NCBI RefSeq assembly: GCF_030406045.1
Contig: NZ_CP128988.1
Span: 965,438-1,029,437 of the forward strand
DNA length: 64,000 bases
Source: Thiohalobacter sp. IOR34
GTDB lineage: Bacteria; Pseudomonadota; Gammaproteobacteria; Thiohalobacterales; Thiohalobacteraceae
Reading direction: 5' to 3'
A program made the translations under genes and the position numbers. Positions 50,449 to 58,860 of the stretch are shown piece after piece (within the stretch, counting starts at the first letter, position 1; every line of letters begins with the position of its first letter). Under the pieces are notes generated by a model. That model had not been told where the DNA came from. It saw nothing but the letters and a program-made list of their open reading frames with translations, and did no database searches.

Positions 50449-52818
50449 ATGCAGCGGCAGGGCGAGAGCATCCGCGTGCGTGGCACCGTTCAGGGGGTGG
50501 GTTTCCGGCCCCGGGTTTGGCAACTGGCGACCGATTGCGGACTCGACGGCCGGGTCTGGAACGATGCCGCCGGGGTACGGATCGAGGCCTGGGGGACGCC
50601 CCCTGCGCTGCAGTGTTTCGTCGACCGGCTGCGTGCCGAGGCGCCGCCGCTGGCGCGCATCGAGGCCCTGGAACGGCAGCCGCTGGCGGCGCCGCCACCG
50701 GGCCGGGGATTTCATATCGTTGCCAGCCGCGGTGGCGAGGTGCGTACCGCCATCGCCGCCGATGCGGCGACCTGCCCCGAGTGCCTGCGTGAGCTGCGTG
50801 ATCCGGCCGACCGCCGCTACCGCTACCCCTTCATCAACTGCACCCACTGTGGGCCGCGGCTGTCGATCGTCCGCGCCCTGCCCTACGATCGGGCCAATAC
50901 CAGCATGGCCGGGTTTGCGCTCTGCCCGGCCTGCGCGGCCGAGTACCGCGATCCGGCCGACCGCCGTTTTCATGCCCAGCCCAATGCCTGTCCCGACTGT
51001 GGGCCGCGGCTGTGGCTGGAGGATGCAGACGGCCGGCGGGCGGATGCGCCGCTGGCCGCCGCCGTGCAGTGCATCCGGGACGGCGGCATCCTTGCCGTGA
51101 AGGGCATCGGTGGCATCCACCTGGCCTGCGACGCCGGCAACGAGGCGGTGGTGCGCCGGCTGCGCGAACGCAAGCGGCGCCCGCACAAGCCGCTGGCGCT
51201 GATGGCGCCCGACCTGGACGCGGTGCGCCGCTATGCCCGGGTGTCGGCGGCGGAGGCCCGGCTGCTCGCCGATCCGGCCGCACCCATCGTCCTGCTCGAG
51301 GCCCATCCCGATACGGGTCTGGCGGTGTCGCTGGCGCCGGGGCAGCCTACCCTGGGTTTCATGCTGCCCTATACGCCGCTGCATCACCTGCTGCTGGAAA
51401 GTCTGGAGCGGCCCATCGTGCTGACCTCCGGCAATCGCAGCGGGCAGCCGCAGTGTATCGACAACGACCAGGCACGCGACTGTCTGCGCGGTATCGCCGA
51501 TGCCTGGCTGCTGCACGACCGCGACATCCTCAACCGGCTGGACGATTCGGTACTGCGGGTGATGGCGGGACGGCCGCGCCTGCTGCGCCGGGCACGCGGC
51601 CTGGCGCCGCGGCCACTCGACCTGCCGGCGGGGTTTGCCGGGGTTCCGCCGCTGCTCGCCATGGGCGGCGAGCTGAAGAACTGCTTCTGCCTGATCCGCG
51701 AGGGCCAGGCGATCCTCTCCCAGCATATGGGCGATCTGGAGGATGCCGCTACCCTGGCGGATTACAGGCAGGGTCTCGATCTCTACCGACGGCTGTTCGA
51801 ACACCGGCCGCAGGCGATCGTCGTCGACGGCCATCCGGACTATCTCTCCAGGCGTCTCGGTCAGGAACTGGCCAGGACGCAAGGGCTGCCTCTGGAGACG
51901 GTTCCCCATCACCATGCGCACCTGGCGGCCAGCCTGGCCGCGGAGGCTGTGGCGCCCGGCTCGGGGCCGGTGCTGGGGGTGATCCTGGACGGCCTGGGCA
52001 TGGGTGAGGACGGCACGCTGTGGGGCGGGGAGTTTCTCTGCGGCGACTATCTGCAGGTCCGGCGCCTGGCGCGTTTCGCCCCCGTGCCGCTGCCGGGCGG
52101 CAACCGGGCGATGCGCGAACCCTGGCGCAACACCTATGCCCACCTGTGCCAGGCGCTGGGCCGGGAGCGGCTGTGGCGCGACCATGCCGGTCTGGAACTG
52201 CTGGACTTCCTTGCCCAACAACCACTGGCCATCCTCGATCGCATGGTCGAACGGGGTCTGAACAGTCCGCCGGCCTCGTCTTGCGGGCGGCTGTTCGACG
52301 CTGTGGCCGCCGCCCTGGGGATCTGTCGTGAAGCAGTCAGTTACGAGGGACAGGCGGCTGTGGAGCTGGAGGCCCTGGCCGTTCCGGAGTTCGAGAGCGA
52401 GGCGGGCGCCGGCTATGGCTGCGAGTGCCGGCATGTGAACGGCCTGGAGACCTTGCACTGGGGGCCGTTGTGGAAGGCGCTGCTGGGGGATCTCGCCGCC
52501 GGCGTGCCAGCCGGGCGTATCGCTGCCCGTTTCCATCAGGGGTTGGCCGCATGCGTTGCCGAGACAGCGATCGACCTCTGTCGGCGCGAGGGGCTTGGCC
52601 AGGTGGCACTCGGTGGAGGTGTGTTCCAGAACCGGCTGTTGTTGGAGGCCGTGGCCAGACGTCTCGAGGATGCCGGCCTCGAGGTGCTGATCCCCTCCGC
52701 AGTCCCGCTCAACGACGGCGGCCTGGCGTTGGGACAGGCCGCGGTGGCCGCGGCGCGCTGGCTGGCGCGCCATAGTGTAGAAGCTAGCCCGGATATTGCA
52801 CCAAGGCGGCGCGCATGA
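50449..52818 (+). CDS. hypF: Carbamoyltransferase HypF, C-terminus extended into a repeat
   Basis: 789 residues. Acylphosphatase-like domain (about 1-90, GTVQGVGFRPRVW), double zinc finger (CPECLRELRDP...CTHCGPR...CPACAAEYRDP...CPDCGPR, about 108-185), YrdC-like domain (about 195-380, KGIGGIHLACDA) and Kae1-like domain with HHHAH near 485. Makes carbamoyl-AMP and carbamoylates HypE. GGVFQNRLLLE and LNDGGLALGQAAVA mark the normal end. The last 12 or so residues (EASPDIAPRRRA) are read from the family A repeat starting at 52785, so the original stop has been lost. Confidence 0.95.
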   Translation: MQRQGESIRVRGTVQGVGFRPRVWQLATDCGLDGRVWNDAAGVRIEAWGTPPALQCFVDRLRAEAPPLARIEALERQPLAAPPPGRGFHIVASRGGEVRTAIAADAATCPECLRELRDPADRRYRYPFINCTHCGPRLSIVRALPYDRANTSMAGFALCPACAAEYRDPADRRFHAQPNACPDCGPRLWLEDADGRRADAPLAAAVQCIRDGGILAVKGIGGIHLACDAGNEAVVRRLRERKRRPHKPLALMAPDLDAVRRYARVSAAEARLLADPAAPIVLLEAHPDTGLAVSLAPGQPTLGFMLPYTPLHHLLLESLERPIVLTSGNRSGQPQCIDNDQARDCLRGIADAWLLHDRDILNRLDDSVLRVMAGRPRLLRRARGLAPRPLDLPAGFAGVPPLLAMGGELKNCFCLIREGQAILSQHMGDLEDAATLADYRQGLDLYRRLFEHRPQAIVVDGHPDYLSRRLGQELARTQGLPLETVPHHHAHLAASLAAEAVAPGSGPVLGVILDGLGMGEDGTLWGGEFLCGDYLQVRRLARFAPVPLPGGNRAMREPWRNTYAHLCQALGRERLWRDHAGLELLDFLAQQPLAILDRMVERGLNSPPASSCGRLFDAVAAALGICREAVSYEGQAAVELEALAVPEFESEAGAGYGCECRHVNGLETLHWGPLWKALLGDLAAGVPAGRIAARFHQGLAACVAETAIDLCRREGLGQVALGGGVFQNRLLLEAVARRLEDAGLEVLIPSAVPLNDGGLALGQAAVAAARWLARHSVEASPDIAPRRRA
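52785..52806. repeat. Family A left-hand terminus, overlapping the hypF 3' end
   Basis: TAGCCCGGATATTGCACCAA plus GG. Here the TAG is out of frame with hypF. The following 100 bp (GGCGGCGCGCATGATCGCAG and on) resembles the interior of other copies. No right end is recognised before family R copy 6. Confidence 0.8.
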
Positions 52819-52911
52819 TCGCAGGGCAGGCTGGTATATGGACCGGGAACTCGTAAGTCGGCAATGTGCCCGTTCGTTTGACTCCGGGCATTGCCCGCCG
52901 TGGATCCCCCG

Positions 52912-52986
52912 ATCGCGGCCTGGAGACCGCTCCTACGACACACATTGTGCCGCCATGCCCCGTAGGAGCGGCCTCCAGGCCGCGAT
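52912..52986. repeat. Family R REP-like palindrome, copy 6
   Basis: Consensus arms with one mismatch (GGAGACC) and the standard loop. Lies between hypF and the cspA terminator. Confidence 0.9.
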
Positions 52987-53015
52987 TCACCGGAAACTTT
53001 TGCAGAACCATAAAA

Positions 53016-53039
53016 AAAGCCCCGCCGAGGCGGGGCTTT
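53016..53039 (-). terminator. Rho-independent terminator of cspA
   Basis: GC stem AAAGCCCCGCC / GGCGGGGCTTT with a short loop; on the minus strand it is followed by a run of T. It lies 26 bp beyond the cspA stop codon. Confidence 0.9.
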
Positions 53040-53065
53040 CCGGTTCGCTTGCGAGCCGGTCGCGC

Positions 53066-53269
53066 TTAGTTGGCGACGACCTTGGTGGCCTGCGGGCCCT
53101 TCTGACCCTGTTCGATCTCGAAGCTCACTTCCTGACCTTCGGCCAGCGTCTTGAAGCCGCTGCCCTCGATGGCGGAGAAGTGAACGAAGACGTCAGCGCC
53201 GCCGTCAGCCGGAGCGATGAAGCCGAAACCCTTGGATTCGTTGAACCATTTCACGGTACCAGTAGCCAT
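53066..53269 (-). CDS. cspA: Cold-shock-domain protein (CspA family)
   Basis: 67 residues, [18 protein letters not shown] with both RNA-binding motifs (KGFGFI and VFVHFSAI). Binds single-stranded nucleic acid and acts as an RNA chaperone. GAGG lies 9 bases before ATG 53269. The gene-free 290 bp upstream suggest the long 5' leader usual for cold-shock genes, though I did not identify a cold-box. Confidence 0.96.
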   Translation of the reverse strand: MATGTVKWFNESKGFGFIAPADGGADVFVHFSAIEGSGFKTLAEGQEVSFEIEQGQKGPQATKVVAN

Positions 53270-53497
53270 GTGTATTACCTCGGTAAATAACAGATTGAGA
53301 TTGGAACGTATTCAAGTGCAGGTCGTGACAGGCAATAGAGCAGGGGATACCGGAATGGCGCTGCTAAGTAGACCTTGGAGAACGTGCATGAATATCCTGT
53401 GTCGGCTCGTGCGTGCCTGCGATGGTGCAGAGCTTGTTTTCGACCGACGCTGCGAGTATACGCGCCCCCTGGGGGCATGGCAAGGGAGGGAGAAGAT

Positions 53498-53519
53498 AGG
53501 AGTCAGGAGTCAGAAGTCA
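53498..53519. repeat. Heptanucleotide array, locus 3 (short)
   Basis: GGAGTCAGGAGTCAGAAGTC AG: three units of the GTCAGRA form seen at 38821. The opposite-strand form (AGCTTCG, AGCTCCT, GGCTTCT) follows at about 53542-53562, next to the yaeQ stop codon. Confidence 0.65.
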
Positions 53520-53560
53520 GTAGGGCGTCGCCCGCCCTTCCAGCTTCGAGCTCCTGGCTT

Positions 53561-54115
53561 CTATCCACCCTCCCCGGGTGCCTTTCTCAACAGGGGTTCG
53601 ATGGCGAGGCTCTGTGCCTCGTCGCCGAACCAGATCTGGCCGTCCTGGATGCTGCATTGCAGCTGCATGTTGCGTCTGGCCAGGCCGGCCAGGGCCTGTA
53701 CCGCCGGCTCGGGGATGCTGCGGATGCCGAGATTGGCGAAGCGTTGCAGCGCCTCCTGCTGCTTGGGCCACCAGACTTCGGTGCTGCGCGCGTTGTAGGT
53801 ATAGATCCAGACCGCATCCGCTCGACCGCAGGCCTTGCGAATGCGGCGTTCCTCGGGCTGGCCGAGATCGATCCAGGTCAGGATGCGCCCGTCGGCGCGC
53901 GTCTCCCAGAGGTCCGGTTCGTCTTCCGTGCTCAGGCCGCGACCGAAGGCCAGTTCCTCGCTGGCATGCAGGGCGAAGGCCAGCAGCCGGAGCATCATCC
54001 GTTCGTCGGTTTCCGAGGGATGGCGCGCCAGGGTCAGTTCGTGGCTGGCGTAGTAGTTGCGATCCATGTCGGCGATCTGCAGTTCCGCCTTGTGGATGGT
54101 GGCCTTGAGTGCCAT
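53561..54115 (-). CDS. yaeQ: YaeQ family protein
   Basis: 184 residues, MALKATIHKAELQIADMDRNYY with FALHASEELAFGRGLSTEDEPDLW and RRIRKACGRADAVWIYTYN. This PD-(D/E)XK-like family is widespread in gammaproteobacteria and its biochemical role is not settled. The stop TAG lies at the edge of degenerate heptamer sequence. Family D element lies 12 bp upstream of the start. Confidence 0.92.
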   Translation of the reverse strand: MALKATIHKAELQIADMDRNYYASHELTLARHPSETDERMMLRLLAFALHASEELAFGRGLSTEDEPDLWETRADGRILTWIDLGQPEERRIRKACGRADAVWIYTYNARSTEVWWPKQQEALQRFANLGIRSIPEPAVQALAGLARRNMQLQCSIQDGQIWFGDEAQSLAIEPLLRKAPGEGG

Positions 54116-54126
54116 GTCTGCGTCCT

Positions 54127-54322
54127 GTTATTAACCCGACAAGGGTTTACATTATATTCAGCGCCTTGGATTCGTGTCGGATCAAGGCGTGCTGCGCAGG
54201 CAAGGGGCATTCCCTTGGCAAGCGCCGCAACACCGAGCCGGCCCGAATCCAAAGCGCCCAATCTCATGAAGAGTAAAAAGGCTGGGGCTGAATGCAATGT
54301 AAACCCTTGCCGGGTTAACAAC
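54127..54322. repeat. Family D element with about 36-bp imperfect terminal inverted repeats
   Basis: 196 bp. Left end GTTATTAACCCGACAAGGGT and on, right end complement ending CCGGGTTAACAAC (about four mismatches in 36). A nested repeat GCGCCTTGGATTCG / CGAATCCAAAGCGC lies inside. The core (GATCAAGGCGTGCTGCGCAG) resembles the reverse strand of family C. Lies in the promoter region of yaeQ. Confidence 0.88.
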
Positions 54323-54331
54323 ACCGCGCCA

Positions 54332-54400
54332 ATCGCGGCCTGGAGGCCGCTCCTGCCAGGCTGCCGCCATACCTCGTAGGAGCGGCCTCCAGGCCGCGAT
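54332..54400. repeat. Family R REP-like palindrome, copy 7
   Basis: Consensus arms, shortened loop. Between family D and a family A end; the 337-bp gap 54116-54452 holds only these repeats. Confidence 0.9.
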
Positions 54401-54439
54401 CCCCGGCGGGGCCAGCCACGCCATCGTCCGGGGTCCTGA

Positions 54440-54455
54440 TGCAATATGCGGGCTA
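54440..54455. repeat. Family A right-hand terminus, supplying the arfB stop codon
   Basis: TGCAATATGCGGGCTA. Read on the minus strand it begins TAGCCCGCATATTGCA; this TAG is the in-frame stop of arfB. No left end recognised. Confidence 0.8.
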
Positions 54456-54872
54456 GTCGTGCTGGGTGACCCGTCCGCGCAGCGCCTTGGTGCGGCCGTG
54501 CCGGATCTTGCTGTCCAGGCGACGCTGCCGCGCGGCGCGGGTCGGCCGGGTGGGGCGGCGTGGCTTGGGCTGCTGCATGGCGCGCAGGATCAGCTCGCGC
54601 AGTCGCTGCAGGGCCGCCTCGCGGTTCTTTTCCTGGCTGCGCGCCGCCTGGGCCTTGATGACGATGACGCCATCCTTGCTGATGCGCCGGTCGCGCAGCG
54701 TCAGCAGCCGTTCCTTGACCGCGTCCGGCAGGCTGGAGGCGGCGATGTCGAAACGCAGGTGGATGGCGCTGGAGGCCTTGTTGACCTTCTGGCCACCGGG
54801 CCCCTGGGCGCGGATGGCGCTGATCTCGATCTCCTGCTCGGGAATGTGGAGCTGCGGCTTGAGGGTCAACAT
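54453..54872 (-). CDS. arfB: Alternative ribosome-rescue factor B (peptidyl-tRNA hydrolase ArfB/YaeJ)
   Basis: 139 residues with catalytic GGQ in [19 protein letters not shown] and a basic C-terminal tail ([21 protein letters not shown]) that enters the empty mRNA channel. Hydrolyses peptidyl-tRNA on stalled ribosomes. The stop codon TAG comes from a family A repeat end; the tail length is still normal for the family. Confidence 0.94.
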   Translation of the reverse strand: MLTLKPQLHIPEQEIEISAIRAQGPGGQKVNKASSAIHLRFDIAASSLPDAVKERLLTLRDRRISKDGVIVIKAQAARSQEKNREAALQRLRELILRAMQQPKPRRPTRPTRAARQRRLDSKIRHGRTKALRGRVTQHD

Positions 54873-54994
54873 CGGGCTATCCCTGTGGCTGATCCGCGGC
54901 GGCGGGCCTGTGTGCCGATTCTAACACCTTGCGTTGCGGGTCGGCTGGATGCCGTGCCTGCCGTGGACTATCTTCAAGGGAGGGAAGGTCTGTA

Positions 54995-56041
54995 ATGGGT
55001 CCGACGATGTTGCAGCAGAAGATGAAGATTGCCGTCGTCTACAACAGCCCGGCAGGCCGGGTGCTGCAGCACCGCGGGCCGCTGGCGCACGAGGTCTTCC
55101 CGCCGCGCAATATCGAGCGCATCGTCGAGGCGCTGAGCGACAACGGCCATCAGGTCGTCGAGCTGGAGGCCGACTGCACCCTGATCGAGCGCCTGACCGA
55201 TTTCTTCGCCCCGCTTGATGACGATCGCTGGCCTGGGCTGGTCTTCAACCTGGCCTTTGGCATGCAGGGCGAGCTGCGTTACTCCCAGGTGCCGGGACTG
55301 CTGGAGCTGCTGGGGCTGCCCTATCTGGGGTCGGGACCCTGGGGGCATGCCCTGGCCACGGACAAGGCGACGGCCAAGGCCGTGTTCCGTCAACAGGCTT
55401 TGCCCACGGCGGATTTCCTGGTGGTGCGCGACGCAGACTTCCCCGCACCGGCCATCGGTTACCCGCTGGTGGTGAAGCCGGTGGCGGAGGCCTCCTCGCA
55501 TGGTGTGTGGCTGGTGCATGACGAGGCAGAGCTGCGAGCCCGGGTAAGGGAGGATCTGCAGCGTTTCCACGAGCCGGTGATGCTGGAACGGTTCCTGCCC
55601 GGCCGCGAACTCAATGTCAGCCTGATCGGCAATGGCCCGGCGCTGCAGGCCCTGCCGCCGGTGGAGGTGGTGCTGGAGAAACGCGGCCTGCCTCTCTATA
55701 CCAGGGAGGACAAGGCCGGCATCGCCGAGCGCCGTTTCGAGCTCCACTGTCCGGCGCCCATCCCGCCAGAGCTGAGCGAACGGTTGCAGCAGCTGGCTGT
55801 GGCAGCCTTCCGTGCACTGAACTGCCGCGACTGGGCGCGCGTCGAGTTCCGCCTCGATGCCGCCGGGCAGCCGTACCTGCTGGAAGTCAACACCATCCCC
55901 GGTCTGGGACGGATTGCCTCAATGCCGGTCGCGGCGCAGCAGGCGGGCATCGAGACCTTCCCGGCGCTGATCCAGCGTCTGGTGGAGGTGGCCGTCGAGC
56001 GCTACCGCAGGGCGCCCCTCCGGCAGGGAAGCGGGACATGA
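54995..56041 (+). CDS. ATP-grasp ligase, D-alanine--D-alanine ligase-like
   Basis: 348 residues from ATG 54995, preceded by GGGAGGGAAGG. N-terminal Rossmann-like part (MKIAVVYNSPAGRVLQHRGP), VFNLAFGMQGELRYSQVPGLLELLGLPYLGSG, ATP-grasp loop with PLVVKPVAEASSHGVWLV, and metal-binding end RVEFRLDAAGQPYLLEVNTIPGLG. Joins an acid to an amine with ATP. True Ddl has DGS/serine-loop features that differ here (FGMQGE in place of HGxxGE), so the substrate may be another small peptide. ATGA overlap with the downstream ggt-like gene implies a shared pathway. Confidence 0.87.
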   Translation: MGPTMLQQKMKIAVVYNSPAGRVLQHRGPLAHEVFPPRNIERIVEALSDNGHQVVELEADCTLIERLTDFFAPLDDDRWPGLVFNLAFGMQGELRYSQVPGLLELLGLPYLGSGPWGHALATDKATAKAVFRQQALPTADFLVVRDADFPAPAIGYPLVVKPVAEASSHGVWLVHDEAELRARVREDLQRFHEPVMLERFLPGRELNVSLIGNGPALQALPPVEVVLEKRGLPLYTREDKAGIAERRFELHCPAPIPPELSERLQQLAVAAFRALNCRDWARVEFRLDAAGQPYLLEVNTIPGLGRIASMPVAAQQAGIETFPALIQRLVEVAVERYRRAPLRQGSGT

Positions 56042-57654
56042 GCAGGCGGCGAGAGCCGCACGATGCCGATGCCGAGGATCTGGGCCGGCATCCGCTGCCC
56101 ATCCCCCAGCGCCTGGCCGCCTCGCGTCAGGGGATGGTCGCCAGCGCCCACTACCTGGCCACCGAGGCCGGCGTCGAGGCGCTCGCCGAGGGAGGCAATG
56201 CGGTCGATGCGGCGGTGACCACGGCCCTGGCGCTCAGTGTCTGCGAGCCGGCTGCCTCCGGGCTTGGCGGCCAGAGCATGCTGCTGATCCATGATGCGGC
56301 CAGCGGGCGCAGCTTTGCCCTGGACGGTTCCTCGCGGGCCCCGCACCGGGTGCCGCCGGGGGCGGTGCCCAAGGAGCAGCTGTTCCGCGGCCACCGCGCC
56401 AGCACCGTGCCCAGTACCCCGGCGGTGCTCGCCTATGCACTGCACCGTTATGGCACCTTCTCCTGGGCGCGGGCACTGGAGCCGGCAATCCGCCTGGCAG
56501 AGGAGGGCTATCGCATCACCCAGCTGCAGCACGACCTGACCCGGCGGGAGCGGCCACATCTGCAGGCCGGTACCGCCGCGCCCTTCTTCCTGCGCGAGGG
56601 CAGGCACCTCTACCGGGTTGGGACCTGGTTTCGCCAGCCGGTGCTGGCCGCCACCCTGCGCCGTCTGGCCGAGGCCGGGGTAGAGGATTTCTACCGCGGT
56701 GCGATCGCGGCCGAGATCCACGCGGACATGGTGCGGCACGATGGTTTCATCCGTGATGACGATCTGGCGCAGATTCCCTGGCCGATCGAGCGCGAACCGC
56801 TGGAGACCCGCTTCAACGGCGACCGGGTGCTGACCTTCGGCCCGCCCGGTGCCGGCCGGGTGCTGATCGAGATGCTCAACGTGCTCGACCAGTTCGGTCC
56901 CGAGGAACGGAATCTGGACACTCCCACAGGGGCGCTGCTGCTGGCCCTGGTCACCCGCCGTGCTCAGCAGGACCGCCACGACCGGCCCTTCATGCCCGAG
57001 TTCTACTGGCAGGTGTCGGGCAGCCGGATGATCAACCGCGACTATGCCCAGGGACTGGCCGAGGCATTCCGCCGGGAGCTGGCGAGCGCCCATGGCGAGA
57101 CGACGCACCTGTCGGTGATGGACCGCTTCGGCAACGTGGTCGGCCTGACCCAGTCAATCGAGCGCGTCTACGGCTCCTATGCCGCCAGCCCCGAGCTGGG
57201 CTTTCTGTACAACAACTACATGAGCGCCTACGAGCACCACGACATCAATCATCCCTATTACCTGCGCCCCAATGCCCCGCCCTGGGCCAGCGTCGCCCCC
57301 ACCCTGGTGTTCCGCGACGGGCGGCCCTGGGCGGTACTCGGCTCGCCGGGCAGCGAGCGCATCGTCTCCACCGTCGTCCAGGTACTGCTGCGCCTGGAGC
57401 GGGAGGCGCCCTTCGAGGCCGTGGACGCGCCGCGCCTGCACTGTTCGGTCGACGGCCTGGTGTCGCTGGAAGGGGCGCGCATGCGTGACGACATCCCGCG
57501 GCTGCTCGAGCGCCACGGCTTCGAGGTCAGGGTACGGGATCCCTACTCCTTCTATCTCGGCTGTGTGGCGCTTGTGCTGCAGGCGGAGGGCGAATTCATC
57601 GGCGTGGCCGACCCGCGTCGCGACGGCTCGGCCGGAGGGCCGCAGCATGGCTAG
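56038..57654 (+). CDS. ggt: Gamma-glutamyltransferase family protein without signal peptide
   Basis: 538 residues. N-terminal part MVASAHYLATEAGVEALAEG with GGNAVDAAVTTALALSVCEP. The autoprocessing site GETTHLSVMD puts the nucleophile at about Thr355; GSPGSERIVSTVVQ is the small-subunit motif. Unlike secreted GGT there is no signal peptide (starts SRRREPHDADAEDLGRHP), so it is probably cytoplasmic and may act as a transferase or processing enzyme for the ligase product. The stop TAG (57652-57654) is the first three bases of a family A repeat. Confidence 0.88.
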   Translation: MSRRREPHDADAEDLGRHPLPIPQRLAASRQGMVASAHYLATEAGVEALAEGGNAVDAAVTTALALSVCEPAASGLGGQSMLLIHDAASGRSFALDGSSRAPHRVPPGAVPKEQLFRGHRASTVPSTPAVLAYALHRYGTFSWARALEPAIRLAEEGYRITQLQHDLTRRERPHLQAGTAAPFFLREGRHLYRVGTWFRQPVLAATLRRLAEAGVEDFYRGAIAAEIHADMVRHDGFIRDDDLAQIPWPIEREPLETRFNGDRVLTFGPPGAGRVLIEMLNVLDQFGPEERNLDTPTGALLLALVTRRAQQDRHDRPFMPEFYWQVSGSRMINRDYAQGLAEAFRRELASAHGETTHLSVMDRFGNVVGLTQSIERVYGSYAASPELGFLYNNYMSAYEHHDINHPYYLRPNAPPWASVAPTLVFRDGRPWAVLGSPGSERIVSTVVQVLLRLEREAPFEAVDAPRLHCSVDGLVSLEGARMRDDIPRLLERHGFEVRVRDPYSFYLGCVALVLQAEGEFIGVADPRRDGSAGGPQHG

Positions 57655-57891
57655 CACCAAGGTGGCCCGTATGAATGGGGTTCGAGCCGTAAGAGCAGCA
57701 CGGTCTGGCCATGAAAGGGCCGCGTGGGCGGGTTACTGTTTGTGCCCATTCGATGTCGCGCCGAATCGGGCTGCGCATCCTGGGCGATCTCCCTCGAACC
57801 ATGGTGACGGCCATGCTTGTTCGGTCGATCGCCCAGGCTGCCTTGCCGGATTCGCCCTGAGCATCGAATCCTTGGTGCACCATGCGGGCTA
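57652..57891. repeat. Family A element, copy 5 (left end deleted by 11 bp)
   Basis: 240 bp. Begins TAGCACCAAGG, i.e. the consensus end without CCCGGATATTG, and ends CCTTGGTGCACCATGCGGGC plus TA. Its left TAG is the stop of ggt and its right end contains the ATG used by the next gene. Interior GTATGAATGGGGTTCG is shared with the region at about 60938. Confidence 0.82.
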
Positions 57892-58592
57892 ATGCGACCA
57901 GGCTGCCGCTGCTGCTCTCGGTGCCGCACGCCGGCCTGCGGGTGCCGCCGGAGGTGAGTGACCGCTGCTTGCTCAGCGAGCGCGACATCGTCGAGGACGG
58001 CGACGAGGGGGCGGCCGAGATCTACCGGCCGCTGGCGGCGGAGGTCGAGGTGCTGCAGACCACCGACATCGCTCGCGCCATCGTCGATCTCAACCGGGCG
58101 GAGGACGATTTCAGTCCGGACGGTGTGATCAAGACCCATACCTGCTGGGGAGTACCGGTGTATCGCGAGTTTCCGCCACCAGCCCTGGTCGAGAGGCTGC
58201 TGGAACGCTACTACCGGCCCTACCACGCCAGGCTCGGCGAGCTGGCCACGGCGGGACTGCGCCTGGCCGTGGACTGTCACACCATGGCCGCGATCGCTCC
58301 GCCGGTTGCGCCCGATGCGGGACAGGAACGCCCGGCGGTGTGTCTCGGCGACGGCGGCGGCAGGCTGCCGGCCGGTTGGGTCGAGGCGCTGCTCGAATGC
58401 TTCGCGGAGGCCTTTGCGCCACATCGGGTGACGCTCAACCAGCCCTTCAGCGGTGGCTATATCACCCGCAGCCACGGTCGGGAGATGCCCTGGATCCAGC
58501 TCGAACTGTCGCGTGCGCCCTTCCTCGGCCCCGCCGGGAAGCGGCAGCGCGTACTTCAGGCGCTGCGTGCCTGGTGCGCGCGCCATGATTGA
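57882..58592 (+). CDS. N-formylglutamate amidohydrolase family protein
   Basis: 236 residues. Motifs SVPHAGLRVPPEV, DLNRAEDDFSPDGVIKTHT, AVDCHTMAAIAPP and NQPFSGGYITRSHG carry the zinc ligands and active-site residues of the family (N-formyl- or N-acyl-glutamate hydrolases, related to zinc carboxypeptidases). The ATG at 57882 lies inside the family A end and has no ribosome-binding site; no better start exists before the conserved VPHAG. Follows the ligase and GGT genes, so may act on the same glutamyl compound (inference). Confidence 0.88.
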   Translation: MRANATRLPLLLSVPHAGLRVPPEVSDRCLLSERDIVEDGDEGAAEIYRPLAAEVEVLQTTDIARAIVDLNRAEDDFSPDGVIKTHTCWGVPVYREFPPPALVERLLERYYRPYHARLGELATAGLRLAVDCHTMAAIAPPVAPDAGQERPAVCLGDGGGRLPAGWVEALLECFAEAFAPHRVTLNQPFSGGYITRSHGREMPWIQLELSRAPFLGPAGKRQRVLQALRAWCARHD

Positions 58593-58636
58593 GGAAAGCC
58601 GGCCGTTCCACGGCCGCAGCCCGGAGGTGAAAGACG

Positions 58637-58858
58637 ATGACCCAGTGCCCTGTTCGACCCTGCCATGCCGGTGAACCCGAGATTCCGCCCTCGGGCCCGC
58701 CCGAGGTGCCGCCGCCGGATCAGCCGCCGGAACTGCCGACGGAACCGCCGCCCGAGGCGGAGCCACCACCCCCGGGAGAGGTGCCACCCCCGCCCGGGGA
58801 GGTACCGCCGGCACCACCACCGGAGGTCCGCGCGCGGACCTTCGCCGGGGAGGGATAG
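58637..58858 (+). CDS. Proline-rich small protein
   Basis: 73 residues, 29 of them proline. Strong GGAGGTGA 5-6 bases before ATG 58637. After MTQCPVRPCHAGEPE it consists of PP/PPP/PPPP clusters with repeated PPPPGEVP units, then RARTFAGEG. No membrane segment. Polyproline runs stall ribosomes unless EF-P acts. It ends two bases before the start of the YbaK-type gene, so translation of the two is likely coupled. Function unknown. Confidence 0.72.
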   Translation: MTQCPVRPCHAGEPEIPPSGPPEVPPPDQPPELPTEPPPEAEPPPPGEVPPPPGEVPPAPPPEVRARTFAGEG

Positions 58859-58860
58859 CC

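Noticed and set aside
46751-52773. Long minus-strand frames opposite the hyp operon
   Set aside because: Shadows of hypA-hypF, which all have intact signature motifs and sensible start/stop overlaps.
57655-57881. Continuation of + strand frames across the ggt/amidohydrolase gap
   Set aside because: The stretch is a family A repeat; frames there are not conserved and are repeated in part at 60930-61015.
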